Of a stretch of 46,801 bases of DNA, positions 18,672 through 28,332 are shown one piece after another. The stretch covers positions 1-46,801 of the forward strand of contig CAMWIU010000004.1 in assembly GCA_947174385.1 (NCBI GenBank), written 5' to 3'. Position numbers and translations under genes: made by a program. How positions within the stretch are numbered: position 1 is the first letter of the stretch; the number at the start of each line of letters is the position of its first letter. The notes beneath the pieces are model-generated. The model was given only the letters and a program-made list of their open reading frames with translations, did not search any database and was not told where the DNA came from. This stretch comes from an uncultured Treponema sp. (GTDB lineage: Bacteria; Spirochaetota; Spirochaetia; Treponematales; Treponemataceae).

Positions 18672-20370
18672 AGTCGTTGCTGATTGGCTCGATTCCTTGC
18701 GGCTCGAATTCACCCGCGCACGCGCCGACCAAAGCTTCCAAACTATATGGCGAATAGCTGTAGCCGAGCAAGATTGTGTCCGCCCAGTCAAAATCCGCGA
18801 CCAAAACCGGCGACATTATCGCAAAAATTATCACGCGCTTTCCTTGCCGCGAAAGGATGCGCAAAGTCTGAGCCACGCGCGCGCTGTTCGCATCCGCCAC
18901 GCAAAAAATTATCGTGTCATAATTAGAAGCCGTTTGCAAAATGTTGTCCGAAGCCCATTGCGTTTCGTTCGGACCCATAGAATAGCTAAAACGGAATTCA
19001 CCTGAATTTGGCCACCGTTCTTTTCCCGAAGAAAAAAATTGCGGCTCGCTTCCGCAAAGCAGAACTCTTCCAAAATCGGATTTTTTCAAACCTTGAGAAT
19101 TTCTGCGATAAATCGTAATCGAGCGACAGGCTTGTTCAAAGAAAAATTTCTCGCCATCTTTATCGGGAATTCTTTCGGATATTTTGTTTTCATCGGGAAA
19201 AAGCGGCGCGGGATTTTTTCCTTTGAAATATTTCAGCTTTTCGTAAATCACTCGCCGAGCAGCCGCCTTCACTTTGGCACGAAATTTTTCATCGGTCTTC
19301 ATCAAGCTCAAATTCGCGTTCCAAAGCGGCTCGTCCAATTGCGCCGTCGTCGAAGAAATCACAATGTCGTTGCCCGCCTCAACCGCCATTCTGAACGCCA
19401 CGGAAAGAGAGCCAGCATAAAGCGTGCCGCCGTTCATCATCATGTCGTCGGTGATGATGAGGCCTTCAAAGCCGAGGCGATTTCGCAAGATTTCGGTAAG
19501 AAAAAATTCGGACAAAGTTGCAGGCTCTCCATTGGAACGAATTTTTGGAAAACTCAAATGTCCGCTCATGATGGCGGGAACGCCAGCCTTGATTAAATAT
19601 TTGAATGGAACAAGCTCGCGGTTTTCAAAAGTTTCCGCATCAATTTGAATGCTAGGCAAATATCCGTGCGAATCATTCGGAGTGTCGCCGTGTCCGGGAA
19701 AATGTTTTGCAGTCGGAATCACGCCGGCATCCAAACTTCCCTGCGCGAACGCAGCTCCTAGAATTCCCGCGCTGCGCGGATCTTCACCGAACGAGCGCGT
19801 CCCGATTATTGTCGAGCGTTTGTCCGTGTACAAATCTACAGTCGGCGCGAAATTCATATTTATTCCCAACGCAGCAATTTCGCGATTGATATACAATCCA
19901 GAATAATAGGCATCACGCGGAAAGCCGCTCGCACCAATCGCCAAATTTCCAGGCGTGACGCTCGTGCTTCCTTTGACGTGCCGAATCCATCCGCCTTCCT
20001 GATCGGTCGCCACGAAAAGCGGAATTTTGAAACGCCGCGCCAAAGTCTTTTGTTGAAGCGATTTTACAGAACGCGCCACAAGGCGAATGCTGTCCGTATT
20101 CCAGCCGAAAACTTTCACACTTCCCAAGCCGCGTTCGCTCACCCAAGAATTCAGCAAGCGAGAAGGTTCTGCGCCCGCCCAACCGAACATCAATATTTGC
20201 GCGTACAATTCTTCGTCGCTCATTTTTTCCACGAGCGCGTCCGCCAAAATTTCATGCGGAAAGTCACTCCAAAAAGTAATGTCGTCTGGCAAATTCGCGG
20301 GAAACACAAAATTCAAATTTAATGAAAACAACAAAAAAAATTGAAGCGAAATTTTAAAAACTTTTTTCAT
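18670..20370 (-). CDS. Glycoside hydrolase family 3 (NagZ-like)
   Basis: ATDQEGGWIRHV, TAKHFPGHGDTPNDSH, GLIITDDMMM; signal peptide. Confidence 0.92.
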   Translation of the reverse strand: MKKVFKISLQFFLLFSLNLNFVFPANLPDDITFWSDFPHEILADALVEKMSDEELYAQILMFGWAGAEPSRLLNSWVSERGLGSVKVFGWNTDSIRLVARSVKSLQQKTLARRFKIPLFVATDQEGGWIRHVKGSTSVTPGNLAIGASGFPRDAYYSGLYINREIAALGINMNFAPTVDLYTDKRSTIIGTRSFGEDPRSAGILGAAFAQGSLDAGVIPTAKHFPGHGDTPNDSHGYLPSIQIDAETFENRELVPFKYLIKAGVPAIMSGHLSFPKIRSNGEPATLSEFFLTEILRNRLGFEGLIITDDMMMNGGTLYAGSLSVAFRMAVEAGNDIVISSTTAQLDEPLWNANLSLMKTDEKFRAKVKAAARRVIYEKLKYFKGKNPAPLFPDENKISERIPDKDGEKFFFEQACRSITIYRRNSQGLKKSDFGRVLLCGSEPQFFSSGKERWPNSGEFRFSYSMGPNETQWASDNILQTASNYDTIIFCVADANSARVAQTLRILSRQGKRVIIFAIMSPVLVADFDWADTILLGYSYSPYSLEALVGACAGEFEPQGIEPISND

Positions 20371-20580
20371 AACAAAACCAACTTCTATAATAAATTGCGA
20401 TTTTGAAAAATCGCGAATGTTTTTCGGCGCGTGTCAAAAAACTTGACGCTATGCGAGCAACAAAAAATGCAAGTCCTAGCGAAACAAATTTCGTCCGCCA
20501 TTCTTCCTGTAGAGAAAATTATAGCAGAATTCCGCCGCAATTTCAAGTTCGACTTGGCACTTCGCGCCTTTGCTTCTTTG

Positions 20581-20609
20581 TTGACTGGCGCAATTTTTTC
20601 TGTTATAAT
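20581..20609 (+). promoter_or_regulatory. sigma70-like promoter of HAD-GNAT gene
   Basis: TTGACT (20581-20586), 17-bp spacer, TATAAT (20604-20609), ATG at 20616. Confidence 0.65.
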
Positions 20610-20615
20610 TTCCGA

Positions 20616-21821
20616 ATGAAATTTGAAACCGACGCGATAATTTTGGACATTGACGGAACGCTTTGGGACACGACGGGCGTTGTGGCCGAGGCTTGGAACA
20701 AGGCGATTTCAAAACTCGCCTTGCCCGCAAAAAATGTGAACGCCAAAAATCTTAAAAGCGAATTCGGAAAGCCGATGGACAAAATCGCCGACAGCCTTTG
20801 GCCGAATTTGAGCAAGTCGCAAAAAACAAAATTGATGGACGAATGCTGCGAGCAAGAACAAATCGCGCTCATTGCAAACGAAAAGAAAATCGAATTCCCG
20901 AACGTCGTTTCCACGATAAAAAAATTGAGCGAGCGTTTCAACATCTACATCGTTTCAAATTGCCAAAGCGGATACATCGAGCTTACGATGAAAAAAATTG
21001 GAATCGAGAATTTCATCCGCGACCACGAATGCTACGGCGACACGAAAAAATACAAGTCGGAAAACTTGCGCATTTTGTGCGAACGAAATCATCTCAAAAA
21101 GCCAGTCTATGTCGGCGACACAGAAGGCGACCGCGAGGCATGCAAGGAAGCAGGAATAAAATTTATTTGGGCAAGTTATGGTTTTGGAAACGCGCGAACT
21201 TACGATGCCAAAATCGAAAATTTCAAGGAACTTTTGGATTTGGTTGAGCCAATTAGATTGCCGAAAACTTTTATTCGCGCGGCAGTGCCGGACGACGCAA
21301 AGGAATTGCTTGCAATTTACGCGCCTTATGTCAAAAACACGGCAATCAGTTTTGAATGCACAGTTCCCTCCATTGCGAATTTCAAAAAGCGGATTTCCGA
21401 AACTCTCAAGACATACCCCTACCTGGTATTGGTATGCGAAAATGAAATTTTGGGATTCGCCTACGCCGCGCCTTTCAAAGATCGAGCCGCCTACAATTGG
21501 TGCGTTGAGACAACGATTTACTTGAAGCAAGGCTACGCGCGGCGCGGTCTTGGAAGAAAACTTTATTCCGCTTTGGAAAACATTCTGCGCTCGCAAAACA
21601 TTTTGAATATGAACGCATGCATCGCGCACGCTTCAAAATCCAGCCAATACTTGACGAACGCAAGCGAAGAATTTCACAAAAAAATGGGATTTAAAAAGGC
21701 GGCACATTTTTCGCAATGCGGATTCAAATTTGGAAAATGGTTCGACATGATTTGGATGCAAAAAAGTCTCGGAGCGCACACGGAAAAAACGAAAAATATA
21801 ATTCCGTTCAGCGAACTTTGA
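20616..21821 (+). CDS. HAD hydrolase - GNAT acetyltransferase fusion
   Basis: HAD: IILDIDGTLWDTT and PVYVGDTEGDREACKEAGIKFIWASYGFG; GNAT: IRAAVPDDAKELLAIYAPYV ... GYARRGLGRKLYSALE. Confidence 0.88.
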   Translation: MKFETDAIILDIDGTLWDTTGVVAEAWNKAISKLALPAKNVNAKNLKSEFGKPMDKIADSLWPNLSKSQKTKLMDECCEQEQIALIANEKKIEFPNVVSTIKKLSERFNIYIVSNCQSGYIELTMKKIGIENFIRDHECYGDTKKYKSENLRILCERNHLKKPVYVGDTEGDREACKEAGIKFIWASYGFGNARTYDAKIENFKELLDLVEPIRLPKTFIRAAVPDDAKELLAIYAPYVKNTAISFECTVPSIANFKKRISETLKTYPYLVLVCENEILGFAYAAPFKDRAAYNWCVETTIYLKQGYARRGLGRKLYSALENILRSQNILNMNACIAHASKSSQYLTNASEEFHKKMGFKKAAHFSQCGFKFGKWFDMIWMQKSLGAHTEKTKNIIPFSEL

Positions 21822-21933
21822 GCCTCCTCCAAAACTCGGTAACGACTCGAATTGCTCGCTGAGCCTACCAAAGCGACCACCCAACTATTCCCTATTCATC
21901 ATTAACTATTAACTATTCATTATTCACTAATAA

Positions 21934-22536
21934 CTAATCCGCCGCTTCCTTCAAAACGTGCCCGAAGTTTTTCAAATAGTCAAAAAAGCTCGCATACGAA
22001 AGCACGACGCAGACGGCGAACATCGCCTGCCCCGCCAAATTGAACGCGACCATGTTCACGCCCCAAGCGGCGGCAAGTCCCGTCCGCGCAAGGCAATTTT
22101 GCGCCAAAGCCACGAAGCAGCTCGCCACGTAAAAAACCGTCTTCAATTTGCCACCCTTCCGCGCCGCGATTGCAGTTCCGGTTTTCGCCGCGACCATCCG
22201 CAAAAAATTCTGGCTGAATTCGCGGTACAAAATCAAGACGTAAAAAACCGGATGCATGTAGCCGCTGAAAACAAAGCAAGTGAACATCGAAAGGTGCAAA
22301 AAAACGTCGGCGAAAGGATCAAACATTTTTCCGAAATCGCTCACCTCGTTATGCTTCCGCGCGAAATGTCCGTCGAAATAATCCGTAAGCTCGACAAACG
22401 GCAAAATCAAAATAAGCGCGACGGAAACAATCTTACCGAGCAGCTCCGAGCCCAACCATTCGGGCAAAAAATAAAGCGCGAAAATTATCGGAGCCGCGAC
22501 AATACGCGCAAGCGTGAATTTGTTCGAAGTTTTCAT
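21934..22536 (-). CDS. CDP-alcohol phosphatidyltransferase family protein
   Basis: LTDYFDGHFARKHNEVSDFGKMFDPFADV (DG-AR-G-D-D-like motif). Confidence 0.88.
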   Translation of the reverse strand: MKTSNKFTLARIVAAPIIFALYFLPEWLGSELLGKIVSVALILILPFVELTDYFDGHFARKHNEVSDFGKMFDPFADVFLHLSMFTCFVFSGYMHPVFYVLILYREFSQNFLRMVAAKTGTAIAARKGGKLKTVFYVASCFVALAQNCLARTGLAAAWGVNMVAFNLAGQAMFAVCVVLSYASFFDYLKNFGHVLKEAAD

Positions 22537-22619
22537 TTTTCTTTCCTAAAAACAAATGCGGAATCTCAATTTCGCACTTGCAATATTTAACGCGCGAAAT
22601 TTTAGCGCGATTTTTCGCA

Positions 22620-23468
22620 TCACATTATTTTTTCAAACGCCACTCGAAAATCCGAAAGTTCCGTCCGAACTTCAACTTTGTAAAGCGCGGGAAAAATTTC
22701 CTGCTCCGGGAGCGCGAAAATTTCCAAACGCGCGTCGTCCAAAATCGCATCACAAATTCCATAAAAAATTTTCTTAAAAAAATTGTCGGAATTTTTCGTG
22801 ACAAAAATTTTTCGCGATGAAAAATCTTCGCCAGGAATTTTTTGGAATTCGCCGGAAGAATTACGCAAGGTCGCGCCAGCAATTTCATACCAAATATGCG
22901 GCAAAGGAAAAATCGCGTTTTCTCCAATCTCATAAACAAAAAAAGCCACGCCGCATTCCGCGTCCGTTTCGGACAAATTTTTCCCTGAAAAAATTTCATA
23001 TTCCCTTCCGCTGGATTCGTCGCACAAAAAAGTCTCGCCTACTGTGAGCGTGAAATTCTGCGGCTGCGGAAGCCTTTTGTAAAGCGCAATTCCAAAGCAA
23101 AACGTGAACAAAATGTAAAGCACGGAAACGATCGGAAAAACGCTTCGCAAAAATGCCGCGCAAATCGCGCCTGTGGCGGCATACAAAAGAAGCGCGGGAA
23201 AACGGCGTTCCACATATTCCAAAACAAAATCCGCGCAAAACGACTGGAATCTCGCCTCGTTGAAAAACAACGCAAAAAAAATCGCCGCTGTCACCAAAAG
23301 CAGCAGCGAAAGCGAAAGGCGAAATTTAAAATATTTTCGTCGCGAAATTTTGCCCACAACGATGCATGCAGCGCATCCCAAAAACGCGCCGAAAAAGAGA
23401 AACGCCAAATTCAAATATACATTCGCAGGATAACGCATCGCTTTCGCAATTTTTTCGGACAACGCCAA
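22620..23468 (-). CDS. Membrane protein of unknown function
   Basis: Long ORF with several TM segments in N-terminal half; compatible operon position. Confidence 0.6.
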   Translation of the reverse strand: MALSEKIAKAMRYPANVYLNLAFLFFGAFLGCAACIVVGKISRRKYFKFRLSLSLLLLVTAAIFFALFFNEARFQSFCADFVLEYVERRFPALLLYAATGAICAAFLRSVFPIVSVLYILFTFCFGIALYKRLPQPQNFTLTVGETFLCDESSGREYEIFSGKNLSETDAECGVAFFVYEIGENAIFPLPHIWYEIAGATLRNSSGEFQKIPGEDFSSRKIFVTKNSDNFFKKIFYGICDAILDDARLEIFALPEQEIFPALYKVEVRTELSDFRVAFEKIM

Positions 23469-23469
23469 C

Positions 23470-24291
23470 TTATTTATAAGACGAAAAATCCTGCACGACG
23501 CTCACCGCGGATTCCACCGCATATTCAGGATAAGCCTTTCGCGCCAAAACCAAAGCCTTTTCCACGCACGCGCCGGAATCCGAGATTCCCTGCAAGACGA
23601 TTTTTTTGTCCACGACCACGGCGTGCAAAAAATTGATGTTCACCTTGTGCTCGAAAATCAAGGAATTCACGAGACGCTGCGCCAAAAGCAATTCCTGGAT
23701 TTTTTTCGCGCCCGCCTCTTCGCGCTCGCTCGTGATGTACGCGCGCACAATCGAAACTATGACGGCCGCCGCGCCCTGCAAATCCATCTTGCCGCTGTTC
23801 ACGACCATGTGGTAGTGCGTCGGATCTTCAGGATCGATGTTGAAAAAATTCTTGTGGAATCCCATTCGATTCGCGTCGCTTTCCTCGATGCGCTGCTTTG
23901 CCTGCTTTTCGTTCCAATTGAATTCGTTTTCAAGCCGCGAAAGCCGCACGTCATAATTCGAGACGAACCTGAAAGAAACGAGATTCGGAAGTTCCTCCAA
24001 AACGAACGCGCTTCCGCGCCCAATCAAAACGCAGTTTCCTTCCGCCGCGCTTTCCAAAATCGCGGTCTGGAGGCAATACAAATATTCGTCGCGATCCTTC
24101 GCCAACGACGCGAAAAATCCCGGCTTCACTTCGTCGTATTTGTGGAGCTTTTCCGCAGGAAAACCGTTGTCCAAAATTTTTTGCTCGATTTCCTTTTTCG
24201 TGATGAATTTGTAGCCCAAAAGTCTCGCGACTTCCGCACTGATTTCGTCTCCGAGAGCCGCCACTTGACGCGCCATCGCAACTATCGCCAT
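23470..24291 (-). CDS. Cytidylate kinase-like family protein
   Basis: MAIVAMARQVAALGDEISAEVARLLGYKFITKKEIEQKI; NCVLIGRGSAFVL; GGGAGG upstream. Confidence 0.8.
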   Translation of the reverse strand: MAIVAMARQVAALGDEISAEVARLLGYKFITKKEIEQKILDNGFPAEKLHKYDEVKPGFFASLAKDRDEYLYCLQTAILESAAEGNCVLIGRGSAFVLEELPNLVSFRFVSNYDVRLSRLENEFNWNEKQAKQRIEESDANRMGFHKNFFNIDPEDPTHYHMVVNSGKMDLQGAAAVIVSIVRAYITSEREEAGAKKIQELLLAQRLVNSLIFEHKVNINFLHAVVVDKKIVLQGISDSGACVEKALVLARKAYPEYAVESAVSVVQDFSSYK

Positions 24292-24433
24292 TTTTTCCTC
24301 CCGCATTGCGCGAATTTCACGCAGATTTAAAACATTTTTTTTAAATATCGACTATAATATAATAAAACATATCGCACAATTTGTCAAACGATGGCATAGC
24401 GAAACTTGCGAAAAACTGGAGGCGCGTTTAAAA

Positions 24434-24982
24434 ATGAAAGATTCTGATTTGATTTGGAAGGAAACTTCAAGCGAGGAAATTTTGGAAACGCCGGTTTTCA
24501 AAGTGACGAAGGCGCACAGCGTTTCGCCGCTTGGTCAAGAAGGCGACTACATCGTCCTCAAGGCGCGCGACTGGGCCACGGTGATTCCGGTTTTGGGCGA
24601 CGATTTTCTCATGGTAAAGCAATGGCGGCACGGACACCAAGGGCTGAGCGTGGAATTTCCGGGCGGCGTAATCGAAAGCGATGAGTCGCCCGAAGAAGGC
24701 GCGCGGCGCGAACTCATGGAAGAAACTGGATTTTCGGCAGGCCGCCTCGTCCACCTCGGAACGATGAACCCAAACCCCGCGCTTTTCGCGAACCGCTTCC
24801 ATGTTTTTTTGGCGGAAGACTTGCATGCCGGAGGAACGCAAAGCCTCGACCACGATGAATTCTTGAATTACATCAAGATTCCCAAAGCCGAAGTTTTCGC
24901 GAAAATGGGCGGCGCGGAATATCCGCACGCGCTCATGGTGGCCGCGCTCGAACTTTACCGCCAGCACGAGGCGAAACGCTAG
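24434..24982 (+). CDS. NUDIX hydrolase (ADP-ribose pyrophosphatase-like)
   Basis: GGVIESDESPEEGARRELMEETGFSAG Nudix box; GGAGG RBS. Confidence 0.94.
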   Translation: MKDSDLIWKETSSEEILETPVFKVTKAHSVSPLGQEGDYIVLKARDWATVIPVLGDDFLMVKQWRHGHQGLSVEFPGGVIESDESPEEGARRELMEETGFSAGRLVHLGTMNPNPALFANRFHVFLAEDLHAGGTQSLDHDEFLNYIKIPKAEVFAKMGGAEYPHALMVAALELYRQHEAKR

Positions 24983-25671
24983 CGATTGAACGTCTCGTAA
25001 TCCTTTTTGGAATCGTAAGTGCCGTCGCGCAGTTCGCCCGCGATGCTCGGAATTTCCATTTTCATTCCGGGCAAAATCAAATTCGGGTCATTCGGACGAG
25101 GCATTTTTTCCTTGTTGGCTTGATACAAATTTTCCCACAAAAGCGGATTGTTGTAGACATACTTTCGCCCCGAAATGTTCCAATAGCAATCCTTGTTTTC
25201 CGCCCATGGACGCACGACATAAAATTTCGGAAGCGGAACCACTTCATAAACGCCAGCCAAAGCCTCATTCACGGCTCTCGCATATTTGAGCGCGCTTTCA
25301 TAATCCTCACGCTCGAACGCGGATTTCGCATTGTCCAAGGATTCCTGTCCTGCCGAATACGCCGTGGGGAACGTCGCTTCCGCATTGATGCTTTTCGCCC
25401 ACTTCATTTTTTCTTCTGCCGCCGCGATTTCAGTCTGTGCGTGATAGCGCGCATTCATGCTGTCGATGAACGCCTTGGAAAGCAGCGCGTTTTCGGCAGC
25501 CTTTTGCGCGTATTCTTCGGACAAATCATATTCACCCGCATTCAACGCAACATCTGCCTTTTTTGCATATTCTTCCGCAAGTTTTTGATAAGTATTATTT
25601 TTATAGCTCACCGCGAACGCCGCGCACATTGCGCAAAGCGACGCGATAATTGCAACTGCGATTTTCCTCAT
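24979..25671 (-). CDS. LysM-like domain protein with signal peptide
   Basis: Signal peptide, helical repeats, C-terminal YVVRPWAENKDCYWNISGRKYVYNNPLLWENLYQANKEKMPRPNDPNLILPGMKMEIP. Confidence 0.75.
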   Translation of the reverse strand: MRKIAVAIIASLCAMCAAFAVSYKNNTYQKLAEEYAKKADVALNAGEYDLSEEYAQKAAENALLSKAFIDSMNARYHAQTEIAAAEEKMKWAKSINAEATFPTAYSAGQESLDNAKSAFEREDYESALKYARAVNEALAGVYEVVPLPKFYVVRPWAENKDCYWNISGRKYVYNNPLLWENLYQANKEKMPRPNDPNLILPGMKMEIPSIAGELRDGTYDSKKDYETFNR

Positions 25672-26735
25672 TGAACATCTCCTTCAATTTTTTCATCGAT
25701 TTCAATAACCTGTTCTTCGGGATTTTCAAAATTGTCCACTTCCAAAAGAACAGTTTCGGCATCCTCGATTCCTTCCACTTTTTCCTCGAGCGGATTCACC
25801 TTGTCGGCGTTGAGCGCGTAGGCTTCCACCTCGCGAACTTTTTCCTTTGCCTCGTCAATCCGCTTTTGCGCCGCGGCACGTTTTTGTTCAACATCATCGG
25901 CAAGCGTCCTGAACGAAACCGTCGCCTCCTTGTAGGAATTGTACGCGCCTTCGGGATTTGAAGTGGAATATTGAGAATCGCCTTTGGTAATCAGCTGCGC
26001 GAAAGACTTGTATTCTTCCTTGCGAGCCACTTGCGCCAAAACTTTGTCGGCGCGTTTTTTCTGCGTCAGCGCATTCGAACGTTCGGAATTGGCAAATTTC
26101 TTGTACGACTTGAGATAGACCGCATAATAAGAATCGTAGGCTTCGTTGGCTTTCGAAACGAGTTTTTTGGAAGGCGCGCCCACGGCATTTTTCACATCGG
26201 AAATCGAATCGCTGTTCTTTTTGAGGCTCTCGGAAATTTCCTTTACGTTCGACAAAACATCGCCCAAAAGCGAATCAAATTCTTGAAGCGCATTCTCGCC
26301 TTTTTCATAGTCGGCAGGAGAATTCTGCGCCAAATTCTCATCGTCAATTTTCTTTTTGAGCGCGCGAGCTTTTGCCGCTTTTTCCAAAGCCTCGTAGCGC
26401 AATTTCAGTTCAAGCAATTCCGCATCGACATTCACGCCGTCAAGATTTTTGAGCGCGTCATAGGCTGCGTCAAGCGCGGCGAACGCTTCGGGATAGGCTT
26501 CCTTCGCGCCGGCATCCAAAGCCTTTTTCCTTGCTTCCTCGGTTTGGGAAAGCATTTCGCCGCCGCGAGAATCATCTCCCGAATTTTTTTCCGAATTTTC
26601 GTCTTCCTCAGAATCATCTTTCACAGCCACGGACGAATCCACGAGGCTGTTCGAAGTGCCTTGTTCGGTCGATTTGCATGACGCGAAAATCAGCGCGAAA
26701 ACAACGCACGAAAAAATCAGAATTCTTTTCATCAT
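25668..26735 (-). CDS. Coiled-coil-rich lipoprotein
   Basis: Lipobox LIFASCKS, charged helical repeats; overlaps next gene by ATGA. Confidence 0.75.
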   Translation of the reverse strand: MMKRILIFSCVVFALIFASCKSTEQGTSNSLVDSSVAVKDDSEEDENSEKNSGDDSRGGEMLSQTEEARKKALDAGAKEAYPEAFAALDAAYDALKNLDGVNVDAELLELKLRYEALEKAAKARALKKKIDDENLAQNSPADYEKGENALQEFDSLLGDVLSNVKEISESLKKNSDSISDVKNAVGAPSKKLVSKANEAYDSYYAVYLKSYKKFANSERSNALTQKKRADKVLAQVARKEEYKSFAQLITKGDSQYSTSNPEGAYNSYKEATVSFRTLADDVEQKRAAAQKRIDEAKEKVREVEAYALNADKVNPLEEKVEGIEDAETVLLEVDNFENPEEQVIEIDEKIEGDVQ

Positions 26736-26910
26736 TCCCCCCGAAACAAAATTAAATAATATAAATTGTAACACATTCAAAAAAATAATACAAGTTTTTT
26801 TTGAATTTCGTTTGATTTTGCGTGAAAAGATTCGCAAAAAATTGTATATTATATATTAGAAAATATGATAAAAAGTTGCCTGAAATGTCGTCAACTTTTT
26901 ATGGGAGAAA

Positions 26911-27138
26911 ATGAAAATGGACGAATTCACATTCAAAATCGAAGAGCACATCGCCGTAATTTCGGAAGGCAAAGGCGGCTGGAAAACCGAGCTGAACCGC
27001 GTTTCATGGGGAGACCGCCCCGCAAAATACGACCTGCGTCCTTGGAGCGCGGACCATCAGAAAATGGGCAAAGGCATAACGTTCACCGCCGAAGAGCTGA
27101 ACTCGCTCAAAGAAAAATTGAACGAAAGAGAATTTTAG
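26911..27138 (+). CDS. YdbC/PC4-like small nucleic-acid-binding protein
   Basis: GGWKTELNRVSWGDRPAKYDLRPWSADHQKMGKGITFTAEEL. Confidence 0.85.
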   Translation: MKMDEFTFKIEEHIAVISEGKGGWKTELNRVSWGDRPAKYDLRPWSADHQKMGKGITFTAEELNSLKEKLNEREF

Positions 27139-27154
27139 TTAAAATTTAATATAG

Positions 27155-27345
27155 AATAGTTAATAGTTTTTGGGCGGCTTTTTGTCACGCTTCGCGTTAC
27201 AAAAACCAGGCTTTTCGGGGTTGCGCTATCGCTCCATTCCTACGTCCGCACTTCGTGCTACCTTCGGAACTGGCTTCGCCAGCCCCTACAATCCTTGCCG
27301 CGCTGCCAACTATTACTATTAAATAATAACTATCAACTATAATTC
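27155..27345. repeat. Composite intergenic repeat with AT-rich imperfect inverted ends and internal TTC-loop hairpins
   Basis: AATAGTTAATAGTTTTTGG ... CCAACTATTACTATT ends; internal TTTTTGTCACGC-ttc-GCGTTACAAAAA, GCAC-ttc-GTGC, CTGGC-ttc-GCCAG. Confidence 0.6.
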
Positions 27346-28331
27346 GCAATCCTCGCGCCGCGCTTCATTATGATTTCATATAGAAGCATTTGCAAAAGAG
27401 TGTCCTCCATGCCCGCGCCTCCCGAACGGATTTGCATGTCGGTTTCGGAAAGCAACGCGCAGATTGCCGCGCTTTGCCCCAAATTCCAGACGCGCTCGGC
27501 GGCGGAATATTGGCGGCGACTTTTTCTGCTCGCAAAGCCGTTCGTCTTGAGCGAAAAATCGTCGGTCTTGCCGGCGGCTTTGAGCGCGTGCCATGCGGAA
27601 AGCCTTCGGAAGCAGTACGAAAGCCCCGAAATTATCATCACGCTTGAAGAGTCTTTCGAAAGGCGGATTTTTTGCAGGATTCCGAGCGCGCTTTCAAGGC
27701 GTTCCGAAGGCTGCCTTGTGCCGTCGGACATCGCGTCAAAAAGCGTGAACGCCGATTCCTCGCGACCATGCTCGATGAGCGAATCCACGTTTTCCACGGT
27801 AATTTTCGCGCCTTGCGGAAAGCACACGAAAAACCGCGAGCATTCGTTCCTAAAAGCCTGCGTGTTGTTTTCCACCAAGTCGAGGATTTCCTCGCAAGCG
27901 TCGTTTTCGATCGAATAGCCGTTTTTGGAAAAATAATTTTTGAGCCAAGCAAATTTGTCATCTTCGGACATTTCCCAAAACTGGCGGCGGCATTCCTTCG
28001 GCACGATTTTTTCCAATTTCGCGTCGCATGAAATTTCGTCGCTCACCAAAATCAGAACGCTCGAATCGGGGGCGGTCTTCGCCCAGTCCGCGATTTTCTG
28101 GACATCTTCCTTTTTTTTGATTTGCTCCGCGCCGTGAAAAACAACGCAAGTGGCGTCGGAAAAAAGCGACGCGCCGTACAATTTTTGCATCGCGTCCGCG
28201 ATTGGAGTTTCCACGGAATAATATGAATAGAATTCACACGAGGAGAATTTTTTTTGAAGCGAATTTTTCACCGCCAAAACCGCATCGTCTCGCCCGCCGA
28301 ATTCCGGCCCGCTGTACAAATAGAGCGACAT
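27333..28331 (-). CDS. holA: DNA polymerase III delta subunit
   Basis: MSLYLYSGPEFGGRDDAVLAVKNSL...; holA-like length and pattern (VVFHGAEQIKKKEDV). Confidence 0.75.
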   Translation of the reverse strand: MSLYLYSGPEFGGRDDAVLAVKNSLQKKFSSCEFYSYYSVETPIADAMQKLYGASLFSDATCVVFHGAEQIKKKEDVQKIADWAKTAPDSSVLILVSDEISCDAKLEKIVPKECRRQFWEMSEDDKFAWLKNYFSKNGYSIENDACEEILDLVENNTQAFRNECSRFFVCFPQGAKITVENVDSLIEHGREESAFTLFDAMSDGTRQPSERLESALGILQKIRLSKDSSSVMIISGLSYCFRRLSAWHALKAAGKTDDFSLKTNGFASRKSRRQYSAAERVWNLGQSAAICALLSETDMQIRSGGAGMEDTLLQMLLYEIIMKRGARIANYS

Positions 28332-28332
28332 T

